Shown here: positions 42,550-51,430 of the stretch, one piece after another
Layout: each line of letters begins with the position of its first letter
How positions within the stretch are numbered: position 1 is the stretch's first letter
NCBI RefSeq assembly: GCF_046244365.1
Contig: NZ_CP176395.1
Span: 6,882,001-6,946,000, forward strand
Source of the DNA: Paenibacillus_V sp046244365
GTDB lineage: Bacteria; Bacillota; Bacilli; Paenibacillales; NBRC-103111
Direction of reading: 5' to 3'
Length of the DNA: 64,000 nt
The notes under the pieces: model-generated
Seen by the model: the letters and a program-made list of their open reading frames with translations, nothing else
Database searches by the model: none
Told to the model about the DNA's origin: nothing
Program-made: the position numbers and the translations under genes

Positions 42550-43524
42550 TTAAACGATTCTGGCTTGTCCGGCTTTTCTGGCGAAGTAATTCACCGTGAA
42601 CACAAGCACGAGACTCACCAGACTTTTGAACATGCCGAGCGCCACGCCCACCGAATATTGCCCCGATCCGAACGATAAATTAAGCGCATACAAATCGAGC
42701 ACTTCCGAATAATCGATCACAAGCGGGTTGCCGAGCAAAAATTGCGATTCATAGCCCGTATTGATCAGCGAGCCGACCGATAAAATAAGCAGAATGATTG
42801 CCGTAGGCAGCAAGCCCGGAATGGAAATCCGCCACATTTTTTGCCATCGTCCCGCTCCATCCACCTCCGCAGCCTCGTACATCTCCGGATTCAAACCCGA
42901 AATCACCGCAAGATAGATGATCGTGCTCCAGCCGAGCTCCTTCCATAAGCCGACTACGGTATGAATGACCCAGAACCACTCGCCCTTGCCCATAAAATAA
43001 ATAGGCGTGTCAATCAGACCGAACTTCATCAGCATCTGATTCACGAACCCGCCGTCCGGCGACAGAAAGGTCAGCACGATGTTGGCGATGACGACCATCG
43101 AGACGAAGTGCGGGATGTAGGTTACCGTCTGTATCGTCCGCTTGAAGAAACTGACGCGCACCTCGTTAAGCAATAGCGCCAGCCCGATCGCCCCGCCGAA
43201 ACCGACAATCAAGCTCATGAAGCTCATGACGAGCGTATTGCGGAGGACAAGGTAAAAATGATCGTCCTCGAACAGCAGTTTGAAGTTATCGAAGCCGACG
43301 AACGAGCTGCCGAGTATGCCTTTGGCCGGATAATATTTTTGAAACGCCATAATCCAGCCCCACAGCGGAACGTAGCTGAACAGAATGAGCAGCAGGACGA
43401 ACGGAACCGACATGAGCAACAGCTGGTACTGCGAGGCGAGCTTCCGAAACGCTCCTTTTGGGCTTCCCGCATTGCGATGAACGGATAACGATTGTTTTAC
43501 CGGTATGTTAGCGATGTCGCTCAC
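42550..43524 (-). CDS. LplB-type carbohydrate ABC permease
   Basis: The 324-residue protein has the LplB features: FVLLLILFSYVPLWGWIMAF near residue 45, NTLVMSF, TYIPHFVSMVV and the EAA loop YEAAEVDGAGRWQKMWRIS (about 220-238). It is the first gene of the importer/two-component/GH20 operon. The GTG start at 43524 lies inside an AAGGGGTGAG stretch, so the true start is not certain; no ATG with a better site is in frame. Confidence 0.9.
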   Translation of the reverse strand: MSDIANIPVKQSLSVHRNAGSPKGAFRKLASQYQLLLMSVPFVLLLILFSYVPLWGWIMAFQKYYPAKGILGSSFVGFDNFKLLFEDDHFYLVLRNTLVMSFMSLIVGFGGAIGLALLLNEVRVSFFKRTIQTVTYIPHFVSMVVIANIVLTFLSPDGGFVNQMLMKFGLIDTPIYFMGKGEWFWVIHTVVGLWKELGWSTIIYLAVISGLNPEMYEAAEVDGAGRWQKMWRISIPGLLPTAIILLILSVGSLINTGYESQFLLGNPLVIDYSEVLDLYALNLSFGSGQYSVGVALGMFKSLVSLVLVFTVNYFARKAGQARIV

Positions 43525-43673
43525 CCCTTGTCTTCACATGCTTCCCCGAGTGCTTTCCGGGTGTGTCTTCATTATGAGCCGCCTGCAACCGCCGCAACAA
43601 CCCGGCTAGCTGTACGATCGCCCCCGTGAAGTTGTACTTCCTCCGATATCCGATCCGGAATGATCGGCATAAC

Positions 43674-43719
43674 AAAAACACCGGAACCGCTCTTCATGAA
43701 GGCGGATCCCGGTGTTTTT
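43674..43719. terminator. Terminator after the CGCG-protein gene
   Basis: AAAAACACCGG pairs with CCGGTGTTTTT, with an inner CCGC/GGCGG pairing and a TCTTCATGAA loop. It works in both directions; the gene it ends is the minus-strand one at 43829. Confidence 0.88.
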
Positions 43720-43828
43720 CGCTACCTTTTTACTCTTTCGTGCAACGCCGGCACAGAACGCACAAGCCTCATCGCCCGGCGGGAATCCCGGCTTGCCGGA
43801 GCCGGACGCTCTCTTCCGTCCATAATGC

Positions 43829-44323
43829 TCAAGCTGCCTGGGCGGCCTCCAGCCGCTTGACCAGCTCCCGGACGACGGCAACCGTATCCGCAAAATACGG
43901 ACGGTAGTCGAGCTCCGCAACGAAGTCGAGAAACGTCCGGCCGGCCTTCAGCACCTGCTCCCTATACGCTCGCGCATCCACAACGAAATGATCCAAGGTC
44001 CTGTACTCGTCCCCTTGGCGTTCATCTACCTCCCGAATGTCCAAGCGGCCGCCATCCGTATGTTTCGCCGCGAACGAAAACCCTCTGCATTCCGGGTCTC
44101 CGCAGCCGCATACGAAGAAAGGCATCCTCATCCACTCGTCGGCAGGCGCCCAGCGGTTCGGCTCCGTATCCTCGAGAGCGCTCAACAACAGCGCAGGGAG
44201 CCCGACGTCGACGCAAACCGGCTCTTCGACCAGCACGCTGCCTTCGATCTCGAAGCGGACATCGGCATGGATGATTTGTAAATCTTTATCGAACGACAAA
44301 TTGGCAAAAGATAATGTCAGCAT
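43829..44323 (-). CDS. Uncharacterised protein with CGCG-x3-C cysteine motif
   Basis: The 164-residue protein starts at ATG 44323 behind GAGGAG. I do not recognise it by name. It begins with a beta-rich part (LTLSFANLSFDKDLQIIHAD), has the cysteine motif FVCGCGDPECRGF (about 72-84), which may bind a metal, and ends in a helix (VAVVRELVKRLEAAQ). There are no membrane segments or signal. It is monocistronic with its own terminator, next to a divergent spore protein gene. Confidence 0.7.
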   Translation of the reverse strand: MLTLSFANLSFDKDLQIIHADVRFEIEGSVLVEEPVCVDVGLPALLLSALEDTEPNRWAPADEWMRMPFFVCGCGDPECRGFSFAAKHTDGGRLDIREVDERQGDEYRTLDHFVVDARAYREQVLKAGRTFLDFVAELDYRPYFADTVAVVRELVKRLEAAQAA

Positions 44324-44481
44324 CTCCGTCTCCTCTTCCCGTTTGCGCCATCGCTGCCGCAAAAGGAACTTTAGCGTAATCGTATCATCTTGCGGCGGCG
44401 GCTGACAACCCGCCTCCTTGCGCCGGCTTTTTTCGAAGGATTCCTCCCACAACATTCAGGTTAAAATTACCAATTATTTTT

Positions 44482-44511
44482 GGAGTAACTTTTCTGAATT
44501 GGTTCATAATA
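44482..44511 (+). promoter_or_regulatory. Sigma-G-like promoter of the second SASP gene
   Basis: GGAGTA (44482-44487), 17 bases, CATAATA (44505-44511). The -10 is identical to that of the SASP gene at 29725; the -35 is less typical. Confidence 0.6.
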
Positions 44512-44532
44512 CCTGTACAGGAGGTGATAATG

Positions 44533-44766
44533 ATGGCTCAAGGACAAGGACAAAACCGCTCCAGCAACTCTCTTGTCGTCCCTCAAGCAAACGCTGCTCT
44601 CGATCAGCTGAAATATGAGGTGGCGCAAGAACTGGGCATTCAAATCCCGCAGGACGGATACTACGGTTACATGGCTACTCGCGACACGGGTGCGATCGGT
44701 GGTTATATCACACGCCGCCTCGTACAAATCGCCGAGCAGCAATTGGCAGGACAATTCTCCCGCTAA
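44533..44766 (+). CDS. Alpha/beta-type small acid-soluble spore protein (second copy)
   Basis: The 77-residue protein has the family blocks KYEVAQELGI with IPQDGYYGYMATRDTG and GGYITRRLVQIAE. It is about 80% alike in these blocks to the copy at 29504 but has a GQGQN-rich N-terminus. AGGAGG precedes two tandem ATGs (44530 and 44533); the second has the better spacing and gives the usual MAQ start. DNA-protecting spore protein. A strong terminator follows. Confidence 0.95.
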   Translation: MAQGQGQNRSSNSLVVPQANAALDQLKYEVAQELGIQIPQDGYYGYMATRDTGAIGGYITRRLVQIAEQQLAGQFSR

Positions 44767-44785
44767 ACACATAACGCTTCGAATG

Positions 44786-44812
44786 AAAAAGGTGACTACC
44801 GTCACCTTTTTT
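44786..44812 (+). terminator. Terminator of the second SASP gene
   Basis: AAAAAGGTGAC, a TACC loop and GTCACCTTTTTT form a strong hairpin 20 bases after the stop codon. Confidence 0.93.
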
Positions 44813-44849
44813 CATGTTTCCATAGCCGATGCCGGGCAAGCGGCAACTA

Positions 44850-44872
44850 AAAAAGCGCCTCGGCAGAGGCGC
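44850..44872 (-). terminator. Terminator of the 133-residue protein gene
   Basis: GCGCCTC, a GGCA loop and GAGGCGC, followed on the minus strand by TTTTTTAGT. It lies 27 bases beyond the stop at 44899. Confidence 0.9.
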
Positions 44873-44898
44873 ATTACGATTATTATAAGGAATTAGTG

Positions 44899-45300
44899 CT
44901 AATGCAGTTCTTTTTCTTTTACGCCCTTGCGCGAGTCTTTGGAAACAAACAGCGTAGCCATGTTGTAGTTCGATTCGAACTGGACGCTTGCGTGAAGCGT
45001 ATTCTGCTTCAGCGCAAATTCGAACACGATTTCACCGTGCGTCCAGTGATGCTTGTGGCGAAGGGCTTCCATCGCCATCTTGCGGAACGATTGCAGATGC
45101 GTCTCCGACAGCCCGGCGTCGCTCACTTGCAGCAAGCCGCCTTTGCTCTCGACCGGATAGTGGCGGCATCCGAATTTGCCAACGATATTGTTGCGGATCT
45201 GCACGAACACCACGCCCGACGTCATCCGGCTCAACTCTTCCTTTACTTCGCGGAAAACGACTTCAAGTTGCTTAGTCAATGGCAGTTGTTCCAAATACAT
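44899..45300 (-). CDS. Uncharacterised 133-residue cytoplasmic protein
   Basis: Start ATG 45300 follows AAGGAGGG. The protein is soluble, without cysteine clusters or signal peptide; it begins with an amphipathic helix (LPLTKQLEVVFREVKEELSR) followed by strands (GVVFVQIRNNIVGKFG, HASVQFESNYNMATLFV). I do not recognise the family, although it looks like a conserved Paenibacillus-type protein from its good ribosome site and terminator. It is a single-gene unit. Confidence 0.75.
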   Translation of the reverse strand: MYLEQLPLTKQLEVVFREVKEELSRMTSGVVFVQIRNNIVGKFGCRHYPVESKGGLLQVSDAGLSETHLQSFRKMAMEALRHKHHWTHGEIVFEFALKQNTLHASVQFESNYNMATLFVSKDSRKGVKEKELH

Positions 45301-45451
45301 CAAATTCCCTCCTTTCGCTAGTAGGATGGTAAATTCGACTCAGTTGTGTAAAATATATGTAAGTTATGCAGGTCTTATGTCACATTATACGAGGACCTCT
45401 TTCCTAATTCAACACTAATTTGCATATTTATGAAAAATTAGGCACAAACGC

Positions 45452-45479
45452 GAAAAAAGACGGCGAATGCTCGTCCGTC
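45452..45479 (-). terminator. Terminator of the YvyF-like gene
   Basis: On the minus strand GACGG, an 11-base loop and CCGTC are followed by TTTTTTC. The stem is short; it lies about 70 bases after the stop at 45548. Confidence 0.6.
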
Positions 45480-45547
45480 CCGGTCTATAGCCCTATTCAA
45501 GGGTGATGGATGAAGATTTCCGTGCCAGCCATACCGGGATGCATCCC

Positions 45548-45772
45548 TTACCTTCCGAACGGCACGTAGTCCTCTTTATTCAGTTCCAGCAGCTTGGCGA
45601 TCGGAATGCCGGTGTTCTCGTGAATATCAAGCATCGTACTCTTCGGGTTCCGCTTTACGTAATCGCGCACCTGTATATACATTTCGTTCTGAACGGTCTG
45701 ACAATCGCTGCAGTATGGCGTTCTCGTCTGCAAATAGAGAGTTCCGCATCTCTTGCAATTTCCCAGTGTCAT
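45548..45772 (-). CDS. YvyF-like zinc-ribbon protein (flagellar-operon type)
   Basis: The 74-residue protein has an N-terminal zinc ribbon (NCKRCGTLYLQTRTPYCSDC) followed by a helical part (VRDYVKRNPKSTMLDIHENT, GIPIAKLLELNKEDYVPFGR). This is the arrangement of the YvyF/TIGR03826 flagellar-region proteins, but it is shorter and not next to flagellar genes here. ATG 45772 is preferred over a GTG nine bases upstream. A regulatory role in motility is inferred only from the family. Confidence 0.7.
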   Translation of the reverse strand: MTLGNCKRCGTLYLQTRTPYCSDCQTVQNEMYIQVRDYVKRNPKSTMLDIHENTGIPIAKLLELNKEDYVPFGR

Positions 45773-46041
45773 CGGACTCACTCTCCCTTTCCTATCTCCC
45801 TATCTTTCGATCCCTCGACATAAGACGCATCTATCGTTCGATCCTGACAATTTTTTCTACAGCATTCGCACCGTCATCCGTCAATGCGGGGGTGCCTATA
45901 TATTTATTATAAAAGGGCACCACGGCCTATACTAGGGTTTCTGGCACTAGCCGCGGGTACTAAATTTCATAGACCAATCGATAAGGCGATGGTATAATCT
46001 AGGATACATATCAATGTCATGTCGAAGGAGTTGTCGAACGT

Positions 46042-47286
46042 ATGGGTTGGTTCTACGGAAAATCTTTCAAGAGAAAGCTCCAAATCGGCTGCTATGCGCT
46101 GGTGACGGTTTTATCGGTTTTGTTCGTCATCTTCACGCATTCATGGCTGGGCGTTCTTCTTGTGCTCGCGTTTTTCGGACTCAGCTATCCTTTTATTAAC
46201 TGGTTGGAGAGAGCGCTTACAGAACCGATCGACAACATCACCAGAAGCGCGATGAACATCGCCAAAGGCGATTTTTCGCAGAAAGTGTACATAAATTCCG
46301 ACGACGCCCTTGGCGAGCTGGCCGATTCCTTCAACAAGATGATCGACAGGCTGAAGGACATTTTGAAGGAAACGTCAGCGACCTCCAAGACGGTAGCGGA
46401 AGCAAGCCAGGACAGCTTCCTGCAGAACAAGAACCTGATGGAAGTCATCGGACAAGTGACGACATCCGCAGGCGAGCTGGCTGCCGGAGCCAATCAAATT
46501 TCGGAAGAGGTAGGGAACATCTCCGTTGCGATCAAGGATATCGAAACGCGCGTTACCGATTACGCGCATTCGACCAAGGACATGAACCTGCACTCCGACA
46601 AAATGGTGGATCTCGTCGATAAAGGACGGGTAGCGGTCGAATCTCAAAATGAAGGGATGAAACGTAACGTAGAAGCGACGACCATGGTGTCGTCGGCCAT
46701 CGATCTTCTGGCCAAGCAAGCGAACAATATCTCGCGCATTACGCGCACGATATCCGATATTGCCGAGCAGACGAACCTCCTCTCGCTCAACGCTTCCATC
46801 GAAGCGGCACGCGCCGGCGAGCACGGCAAAGGGTTTGCCGTCGTCGCCCAGGAGGTGCGCAAACTCGCCGTGGAATCGACGGCGTCGACCAAAGAAGTAT
46901 TCGGCCTGGTTCGCAGCATCCAGCAAAGCATCGACCAAGCGCTTCACAACATTCAAACGAATGAAAGCATCGTTCGGGAGCAAACGACGCTGATCTCCGA
47001 GACGGAGAAAATTTTCTCTGAAATCGTCGACAGCATTCAATTCATTACGAAGCAGATTTACTCCTTCGCCAAGGAAAGCGACTTGATGCTGGAACGGGCG
47101 CAAACCATTTCGGCGACGATGGAAAACATCTCGGCGATTACGGAGGAATCCGCCGCCGGTACCGAAGAGGTTTCCGCTTCCATGAACGAGCAGATCGCCG
47201 CGGTGCAAGGCATGGTCAAGCAGTCCGAAAATATGGCCTCTTCGGCCAATCAGCTTCAGAAAGCGATTCAAATTTTCAAGCTATAG
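46042..47286 (+). CDS. Methyl-accepting chemotaxis protein without large sensor domain
   Basis: The 414-residue protein has two closely spaced membrane helices (about 15-55) with almost no extracellular loop, a HAMP domain (about 58-110) and a signalling coiled coil with the conserved tip EQTNLLSLNASIEAARAGEH (about 255-274). It signals to CheA/CheW. With no ligand-binding domain outside, it may sense membrane or cytoplasmic state (for example energy or cell contact), or another protein. Start ATG 46042 follows GAAGGAG. Confidence 0.93.
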   Translation: MGWFYGKSFKRKLQIGCYALVTVLSVLFVIFTHSWLGVLLVLAFFGLSYPFINWLERALTEPIDNITRSAMNIAKGDFSQKVYINSDDALGELADSFNKMIDRLKDILKETSATSKTVAEASQDSFLQNKNLMEVIGQVTTSAGELAAGANQISEEVGNISVAIKDIETRVTDYAHSTKDMNLHSDKMVDLVDKGRVAVESQNEGMKRNVEATTMVSSAIDLLAKQANNISRITRTISDIAEQTNLLSLNASIEAARAGEHGKGFAVVAQEVRKLAVESTASTKEVFGLVRSIQQSIDQALHNIQTNESIVREQTTLISETEKIFSEIVDSIQFITKQIYSFAKESDLMLERAQTISATMENISAITEESAAGTEEVSASMNEQIAAVQGMVKQSENMASSANQLQKAIQIFKL

Positions 47287-47297
47287 CGTTCGAGCCG

Positions 47298-47320
47298 AAG
47301 GCTGCCTGCGGGCAGCCTTT
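47298..47320. terminator. Terminator after the chemoreceptor gene
   Basis: AAGGCTGCC, a short loop and GGCAGCCTT. The stop of the chemoreceptor is 12 bases upstream. Confidence 0.8.
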
Positions 47321-47409
47321 GCTGCTTGCCGGGAACCCCGCCCTTGATCGAAGGCCGGCCGTATGTTTAAATGAATGCATGTAGCACAGGCAGAAAGGCG
47401 GTTTATTCG

Positions 47410-47592
47410 ATGAAACCTTTACAAATCTCGCCGGATACGGCGGTAAAGCTGGCAAAAGCGCTTGGCGTGCCGCTTGAGCATTTGATGCATATGCCGCAGC
47501 ATATATTGCTGCAGAAGATGGCGGAGCTGGCCAAGCAAACGCCGGCGGAATCCGCAAGCCCGGACAAGAGCGGTCCGGAGCAGCAATCATGA
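47410..47592 (+). CDS. yycC: YycC-family small protein
   Basis: The 60-residue protein starts MKPLQISPDTAVKLAKALGV and continues PLEHLMHMPQHILLQKMAEL, which is the YycC family pattern (B. subtilis YycC about 50 residues). Its C-terminal 15 residues are polar and variable. Function unknown. Start ATG 47410 follows AAAGGCGG. Its stop overlaps the next gene's start (ATGA), so the two are coupled. Confidence 0.8.
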   Translation: MKPLQISPDTAVKLAKALGVPLEHLMHMPQHILLQKMAELAKQTPAESASPDKSGPEQQS

Positions 47593-47831
47593 TTCCTTTT
47601 GCCAACACTTGGCCGTACGAAACGATGGGACAAGACATTTACGTGCAGGAATGCCCGTTTTGTCAAGCCGCTAACGTTCTGCTGAAATTGAAAAAGGAAG
47701 AGCTGCCGGAAATCCGGGACGGACGCAAGAAGCTTCTCGTCTTCCCGTGCTGCCATAACAAAATGACGGTTGTCGATACGGATAACGATTACTTGCTCAG
47801 CGACCGGCCGATTCGGAACGGCAAGATGTAA
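47589..47831 (+). CDS. Small four-cysteine protein
   Basis: The 80-residue protein overlaps yycC by four bases. It has two cysteine pairs, ECPFCQAAN (about 21-29) and FPCCHNKMTV (about 52-61), suggesting a zinc ribbon. I do not recognise a named family. It is probably co-expressed with yycC; the function is unknown. Confidence 0.75.
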   Translation: MIPFANTWPYETMGQDIYVQECPFCQAANVLLKLKKEELPEIRDGRKKLLVFPCCHNKMTVVDTDNDYLLSDRPIRNGKM

Positions 47832-47871
47832 TCCGGGATACCGGCACAAAGCGAAAAAGCCCATTGAAAGA

Positions 47872-47916
47872 ACGAATAAACCTCCGAATCCATATAGCGG
47901 ATCGGAGGTTTATTCG
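47872..47916. terminator. Bidirectional terminator between convergent genes
   Basis: CGAATAAACCTCCGA pairs with TCGGAGGTTTATTCG around a 12-base loop. It lies between the four-cysteine protein gene and the DUF2225 gene. Confidence 0.88.
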
Positions 47917-47952
47917 TTTGCTTTCGCATCACTACGTATGTACGATGAAGGA

Positions 47953-48663
47953 CTACTTCGTGTTTTGTTTCATTTCATCAGGCAGCTCCATTTGAGCCTC
48001 GATCATATCTTCCCGCGTGGCGACCCATTGCTCCCGGCTGGCGCGAATCATTGCGGAGTCCATGATTTTCTTGTCGTTGATTACCCGCCCGAACCATAGA
48101 ACCGCATCCTTATACTGTCCGGTCCGCCGGCTCAGCTCCCCGATCAAATACATCAGCCTGGCGTTATTCACATCCGCGCCTTCCGTTTCGTAAACCTTGA
48201 CGTAAGCGCTTAAAGCATGTTCCAGGAAACGCTGCTCCTGCTCGCGGTCTCCCTTCTCTCTCCACAGCCAGGCGATATGGTGAAGCATGCCCGCAATAAT
48301 CCGGTCCTTCTCCTGCTTGATCTGCGCGCAGAGAAGGGCGAGCTTGAACGTCTGCATCGCCTCGTCCCAGCCGCGTTTGCCCCCGTAATCCCGCATGGAC
48401 CAGTTGCTCCTCACTCTCTCTTCGAACGTTTTCCGCTGCGATGCGGTGAACCGGTCGGAGAAGTTTTCGGTGCTGGCAAACCCGCAGACCGGGCACACCT
48501 TGACCACATAGTAGTCCGGGTTTACTTCTTTATACCTTAAATAAAAGTCCGTATCGCTGCCGCTCGGCTTTTTGAAGCTTGGCCGAACGCGCGAGGATTC
48601 AAAGACGCTTTCGCAATACATGCAGGTCACTTGCGTTTGAAATAACGGTTCGACAGCCGTCAT
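47953..48663 (-). CDS. DUF2225 family protein
   Basis: The 236-residue protein has two CxxC pairs (CMYCES about 14-19, KVCPVCGFAS about 55-64) that likely hold zinc. TPR-like helices follow: MQTFKLALLCAQIKQEKDRI, FLEHALSAYVKVYE, YKDAVLWFGRVINDKK. This is the DUF2225 arrangement common in bacilli. The function is unknown; a scaffold role is suggested by the TPR part. Start ATG 48663 is behind GAAAGGATGATC. Confidence 0.85.
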   Translation of the reverse strand: MTAVEPLFQTQVTCMYCESVFESSRVRPSFKKPSGSDTDFYLRYKEVNPDYYVVKVCPVCGFASTENFSDRFTASQRKTFEERVRSNWSMRDYGGKRGWDEAMQTFKLALLCAQIKQEKDRIIAGMLHHIAWLWREKGDREQEQRFLEHALSAYVKVYETEGADVNNARLMYLIGELSRRTGQYKDAVLWFGRVINDKKIMDSAMIRASREQWVATREDMIEAQMELPDEMKQNTK

Positions 48664-48728
48664 CCGCCGATCATCCTTTCCTTCTTAACCGTAAGTGGCA
48701 CAATTGCCAGGATAGGTGCAGGTCAAGC

Positions 48729-49124
48729 TTAGCCGGACGAATCGTCCGTGTTGACAAAATGATAAGCCGGCCCTTGCAGCCGCTCAAGCACCACCTGCCG
48801 GAGCGTCTCGTCGATCCCGATCTCTTCGAGCGCCGCTTTCATACAGCTCAGCCACGCATTCGCGCGCTTCGGCGTGATCGGGAACGGCATGTGCCGCGCA
48901 CGCATCATCGGATGGCCGTATTCGTCCGAAAATAACGAAGGTCCGCCGAAAAATTGCGAAAGAAACATGAACTGCTTGTCCATGACCGGCAAAATATTTT
49001 CGGGAAACAAAGGGCCCAGATCGGGATGCGCCTGCACCTTCGGATAGAACGCTTCAACGATACGGCGAACGGCCTGTTCGCCGCCGATCGCTTCATATAT
49101 GGTCAACTTGTTCGCTTCGCTCAT
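48729..49124 (-). CDS. Group II truncated haemoglobin
   Basis: The 131-residue protein begins with LTIYEAIGGEQAVRRIVEAF (helices A-B) and contains the proximal His in MRARHMPFPIT (about 73-83) and a Trp in NAWLSCMKAAL, the group II (trHbO/YjbI) pattern. It binds haem and oxygen or NO, in the cytoplasm. The start is ATG 49124 behind AGGAG. It is not next to haem or nitrite genes. Confidence 0.92.
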   Translation of the reverse strand: MSEANKLTIYEAIGGEQAVRRIVEAFYPKVQAHPDLGPLFPENILPVMDKQFMFLSQFFGGPSLFSDEYGHPMMRARHMPFPITPKRANAWLSCMKAALEEIGIDETLRQVVLERLQGPAYHFVNTDDSSG

Positions 49125-49312
49125 AGGATCGTTCTCCTGCTGTGGAATGGCTGCTCGTCCCGAATCCATACGGGGCGCCAGCGGAAACTTTTACGTTTAC
49201 TCGTATTGTAGCATAAAGCGTCATGGATGTCCTTGTTCATTCATATCTTGAAGTGTAGTCTGTCCGCCGACCAGCAGGTTCAATCAAACGCCGGACAGCC
49301 GGGAGGTACTTG

Positions 49313-50560
49313 ATGCGCTTAAAGCCATTTCATATGCTAGCTCTGGCGCTGCTTGCGGTGGGGCTTTTCATGATCGCATTCCCCTCTGAGGGAACGGCAG
49401 CGGCAACGAGAGGCATCGCCATTTGGTGGGACGTGCTGTTTCCCGCCCTGTTCCCCTTCTTCGTCATTGCGGAGCTGATGCTCGGCTTCGGGCTGGTACA
49501 CTTTTTCGGCATGCTGCTCGATCCGCTCATGAGGCCTTTGTTCCGCGTCCCCGGCATCGGGGGCTTCGTAATGGCCATGGGCTTTGCATCCGGTTATCCG
49601 GTCGCCGCGCGGCTCACCTCCCAACTATGGGATCAAAACCTTGTCAACCGCGAAGAAGGCGAGCGTCTGGTCGCATTCACGACGACATCGGATCCGATTT
49701 TTTTGATCGGCGCCGTGTCGGTCGGTTTCTTTCACGATGTCAGGCTGGCTGTCGTGCTGGCTGCCGCTCATTACGGGAGCGCCGTGCTGCTTGGCTTCCT
49801 CATGCGGTTTCACGGCCGGGGAGGGAAAGCGGAGCCAACCTCATCAAGCCGTTCGTACAAGCGCCCCCCCAAAGAACAATCGCTGCTCAAACGGGCCTTC
49901 GCCGCTATGCACGAGGCAAGGCTGCGAGACGGGCGCGTAGTCGGCACGATGCTCAATCAGGCGATCAAAATCGCCATTCAGCTCATTATGGTCGTAGGCG
50001 GACTGGTCGTTTTTTTCTCCGTCGTGCTCGAGGCCATGCGCGTCACTCACTTTCTCGACTATTTATCCGCCGCCATCGGCACCATACTGGGCTTGTTCGG
50101 CATGCCGGGGCCGCTCGCCGAAGCCATCATCAGCGGATTGTTTGAAGTCACGCTCGGGGCGAAAGCGGCCGGAGCCGGAGGCGCCTCCATACCGCTCATG
50201 TACCAAGTGTCTGCCGCTGCATTCGTGCTCTCTTGGGCCGGCTTTTCCGTCCATGCGCAGATCGTCAGCTTACTCTACCGCACTCCCTTCCGCTATACGC
50301 CATTCGTTGTTGCGCGGCTCCTTCACGGTATTTTATCGGCCGGCGCGGTACTTCTTCTTTGGGACCGGCTGCAGCCCGTACAATCCGCCGCATTGACGGC
50401 GCTGGCCTCGCTTAGGTCTTCAGAAGGAGGTCCTCGCTTGGAATGGGGAACCGCATTGCCCGCGCTGCTTATGCTGTTTGCCGCAGCCGTCGCCCTGCTT
50501 CTCGCTTTTTCCGTCATCTTTGCAATAATCAAAGGGATAGGGAAACGATTTTCCTCCTGA
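49313..50560 (+). CDS. ylbJ: Sporulation integral membrane protein YlbJ
   Basis: The 415-residue protein has about eight membrane helices and two nucleoside-recognition/Gate domains (WWDVLFPALFPFFVIAELML, PGIGGFVMAMGFASGYPVAA, SAVLLGFLMRF). It matches B. subtilis YlbJ (408 residues), which is needed for spore cortex formation. The start is ATG 49313 behind GGGAGG. The middle loop (about 165-200) is polar. A sigma-E promoter is expected, but I could not fix one. Confidence 0.88.
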   Translation: MRLKPFHMLALALLAVGLFMIAFPSEGTAAATRGIAIWWDVLFPALFPFFVIAELMLGFGLVHFFGMLLDPLMRPLFRVPGIGGFVMAMGFASGYPVAARLTSQLWDQNLVNREEGERLVAFTTTSDPIFLIGAVSVGFFHDVRLAVVLAAAHYGSAVLLGFLMRFHGRGGKAEPTSSSRSYKRPPKEQSLLKRAFAAMHEARLRDGRVVGTMLNQAIKIAIQLIMVVGGLVVFFSVVLEAMRVTHFLDYLSAAIGTILGLFGMPGPLAEAIISGLFEVTLGAKAAGAGGASIPLMYQVSAAAFVLSWAGFSVHAQIVSLLYRTPFRYTPFVVARLLHGILSAGAVLLLWDRLQPVQSAALTALASLRSSEGGPRLEWGTALPALLMLFAAAVALLLAFSVIFAIIKGIGKRFSS

Positions 50561-50681
50561 GCCTGTCTTATACATAAGATGGTGCCTACAGCACAGGATA
50601 AGCATTGTGTTCTAAAAAGTAATTGTTTATTATGAAATTAGTCCATCCGATGGATGGCAATTCCAACAACTTGGTGATCCT

Positions 50682-51356
50682 ATGAAATGGAACGATGTCC
50701 TTACGCAAGATATGGTCATACCTGATACCGATTGCCAGCTGATCGTCGTCGGCGAGACGAAGGAAGGCGGGCCGTTCTGCTATGAGGACAGCTTTCGCAT
50801 CGAGAAGGTGACCGACAAGCAATTGACGGTCAGCTTTGACATTCGCGCTCAAAATCCGTTCGACCGATTGGAGCACGTCACCTTCGTGGAGTATTCGTTC
50901 CGCGAACGCGGCGTCCAATTTTATTCGTTCGTGCAGCTGCTCCAAATGGAAACGCATAAAGGCAAATGCTTGCTGACGCTATCGGCGCCGGAAGAGCTGC
51001 ATCTTTTTCAAAATCGAAGGTATAACCGGATAACGCTACCCGTCAAAACGCCTGTCATGTGCAAAATCGTGGGCATCCGCTCCAATTCGGCAAAGCACGG
51101 CATTTCGTTTACGGGAACCATGCTCGATTTATGCGCAGGCGGACTAGCCCTCGTCACCAATTCCCGTATGTTTAAACCGCTCTTCCTGGAGGTATCGTTT
51201 CACCTGCCGGATGAGGAGGAGAAGTTTCTAGTATCGGGCGAGGTGCTCCGCGTTACCCCTTACAGCATCGATTCCTACAGGGTCGCGCTCGAATTCCGCG
51301 ATACTCCGGAATCGCTGCTGCAACGAATCCATGCTTACTGCGAGCGGCACGCATGA
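50682..51356 (+). CDS. PilZ-domain c-di-GMP-binding protein
   Basis: The 224-residue protein has a YcgR-like N-terminal barrel and a C-terminal PilZ domain with the binding motifs RRYNRITLPV (RxxxR, about 113-122) and DLCAGGLAL (D/NxSxxG-like, about 151-159). Cys stands in place of Ser. It probably links c-di-GMP to motility or exopolysaccharide. It precedes nadK on the same strand; start ATG 50682. Confidence 0.85.
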   Translation: MKWNDVLTQDMVIPDTDCQLIVVGETKEGGPFCYEDSFRIEKVTDKQLTVSFDIRAQNPFDRLEHVTFVEYSFRERGVQFYSFVQLLQMETHKGKCLLTLSAPEELHLFQNRRYNRITLPVKTPVMCKIVGIRSNSAKHGISFTGTMLDLCAGGLALVTNSRMFKPLFLEVSFHLPDEEEKFLVSGEVLRVTPYSIDSYRVALEFRDTPESLLQRIHAYCERHA

Positions 51357-51430
51357 GCAGCAAGTCCTTGGCCCGCCGCTTACGAAATTCGCTTTTGGCA
51401 TACGCTTTATAGATTGAGGAGGACTGTCGC

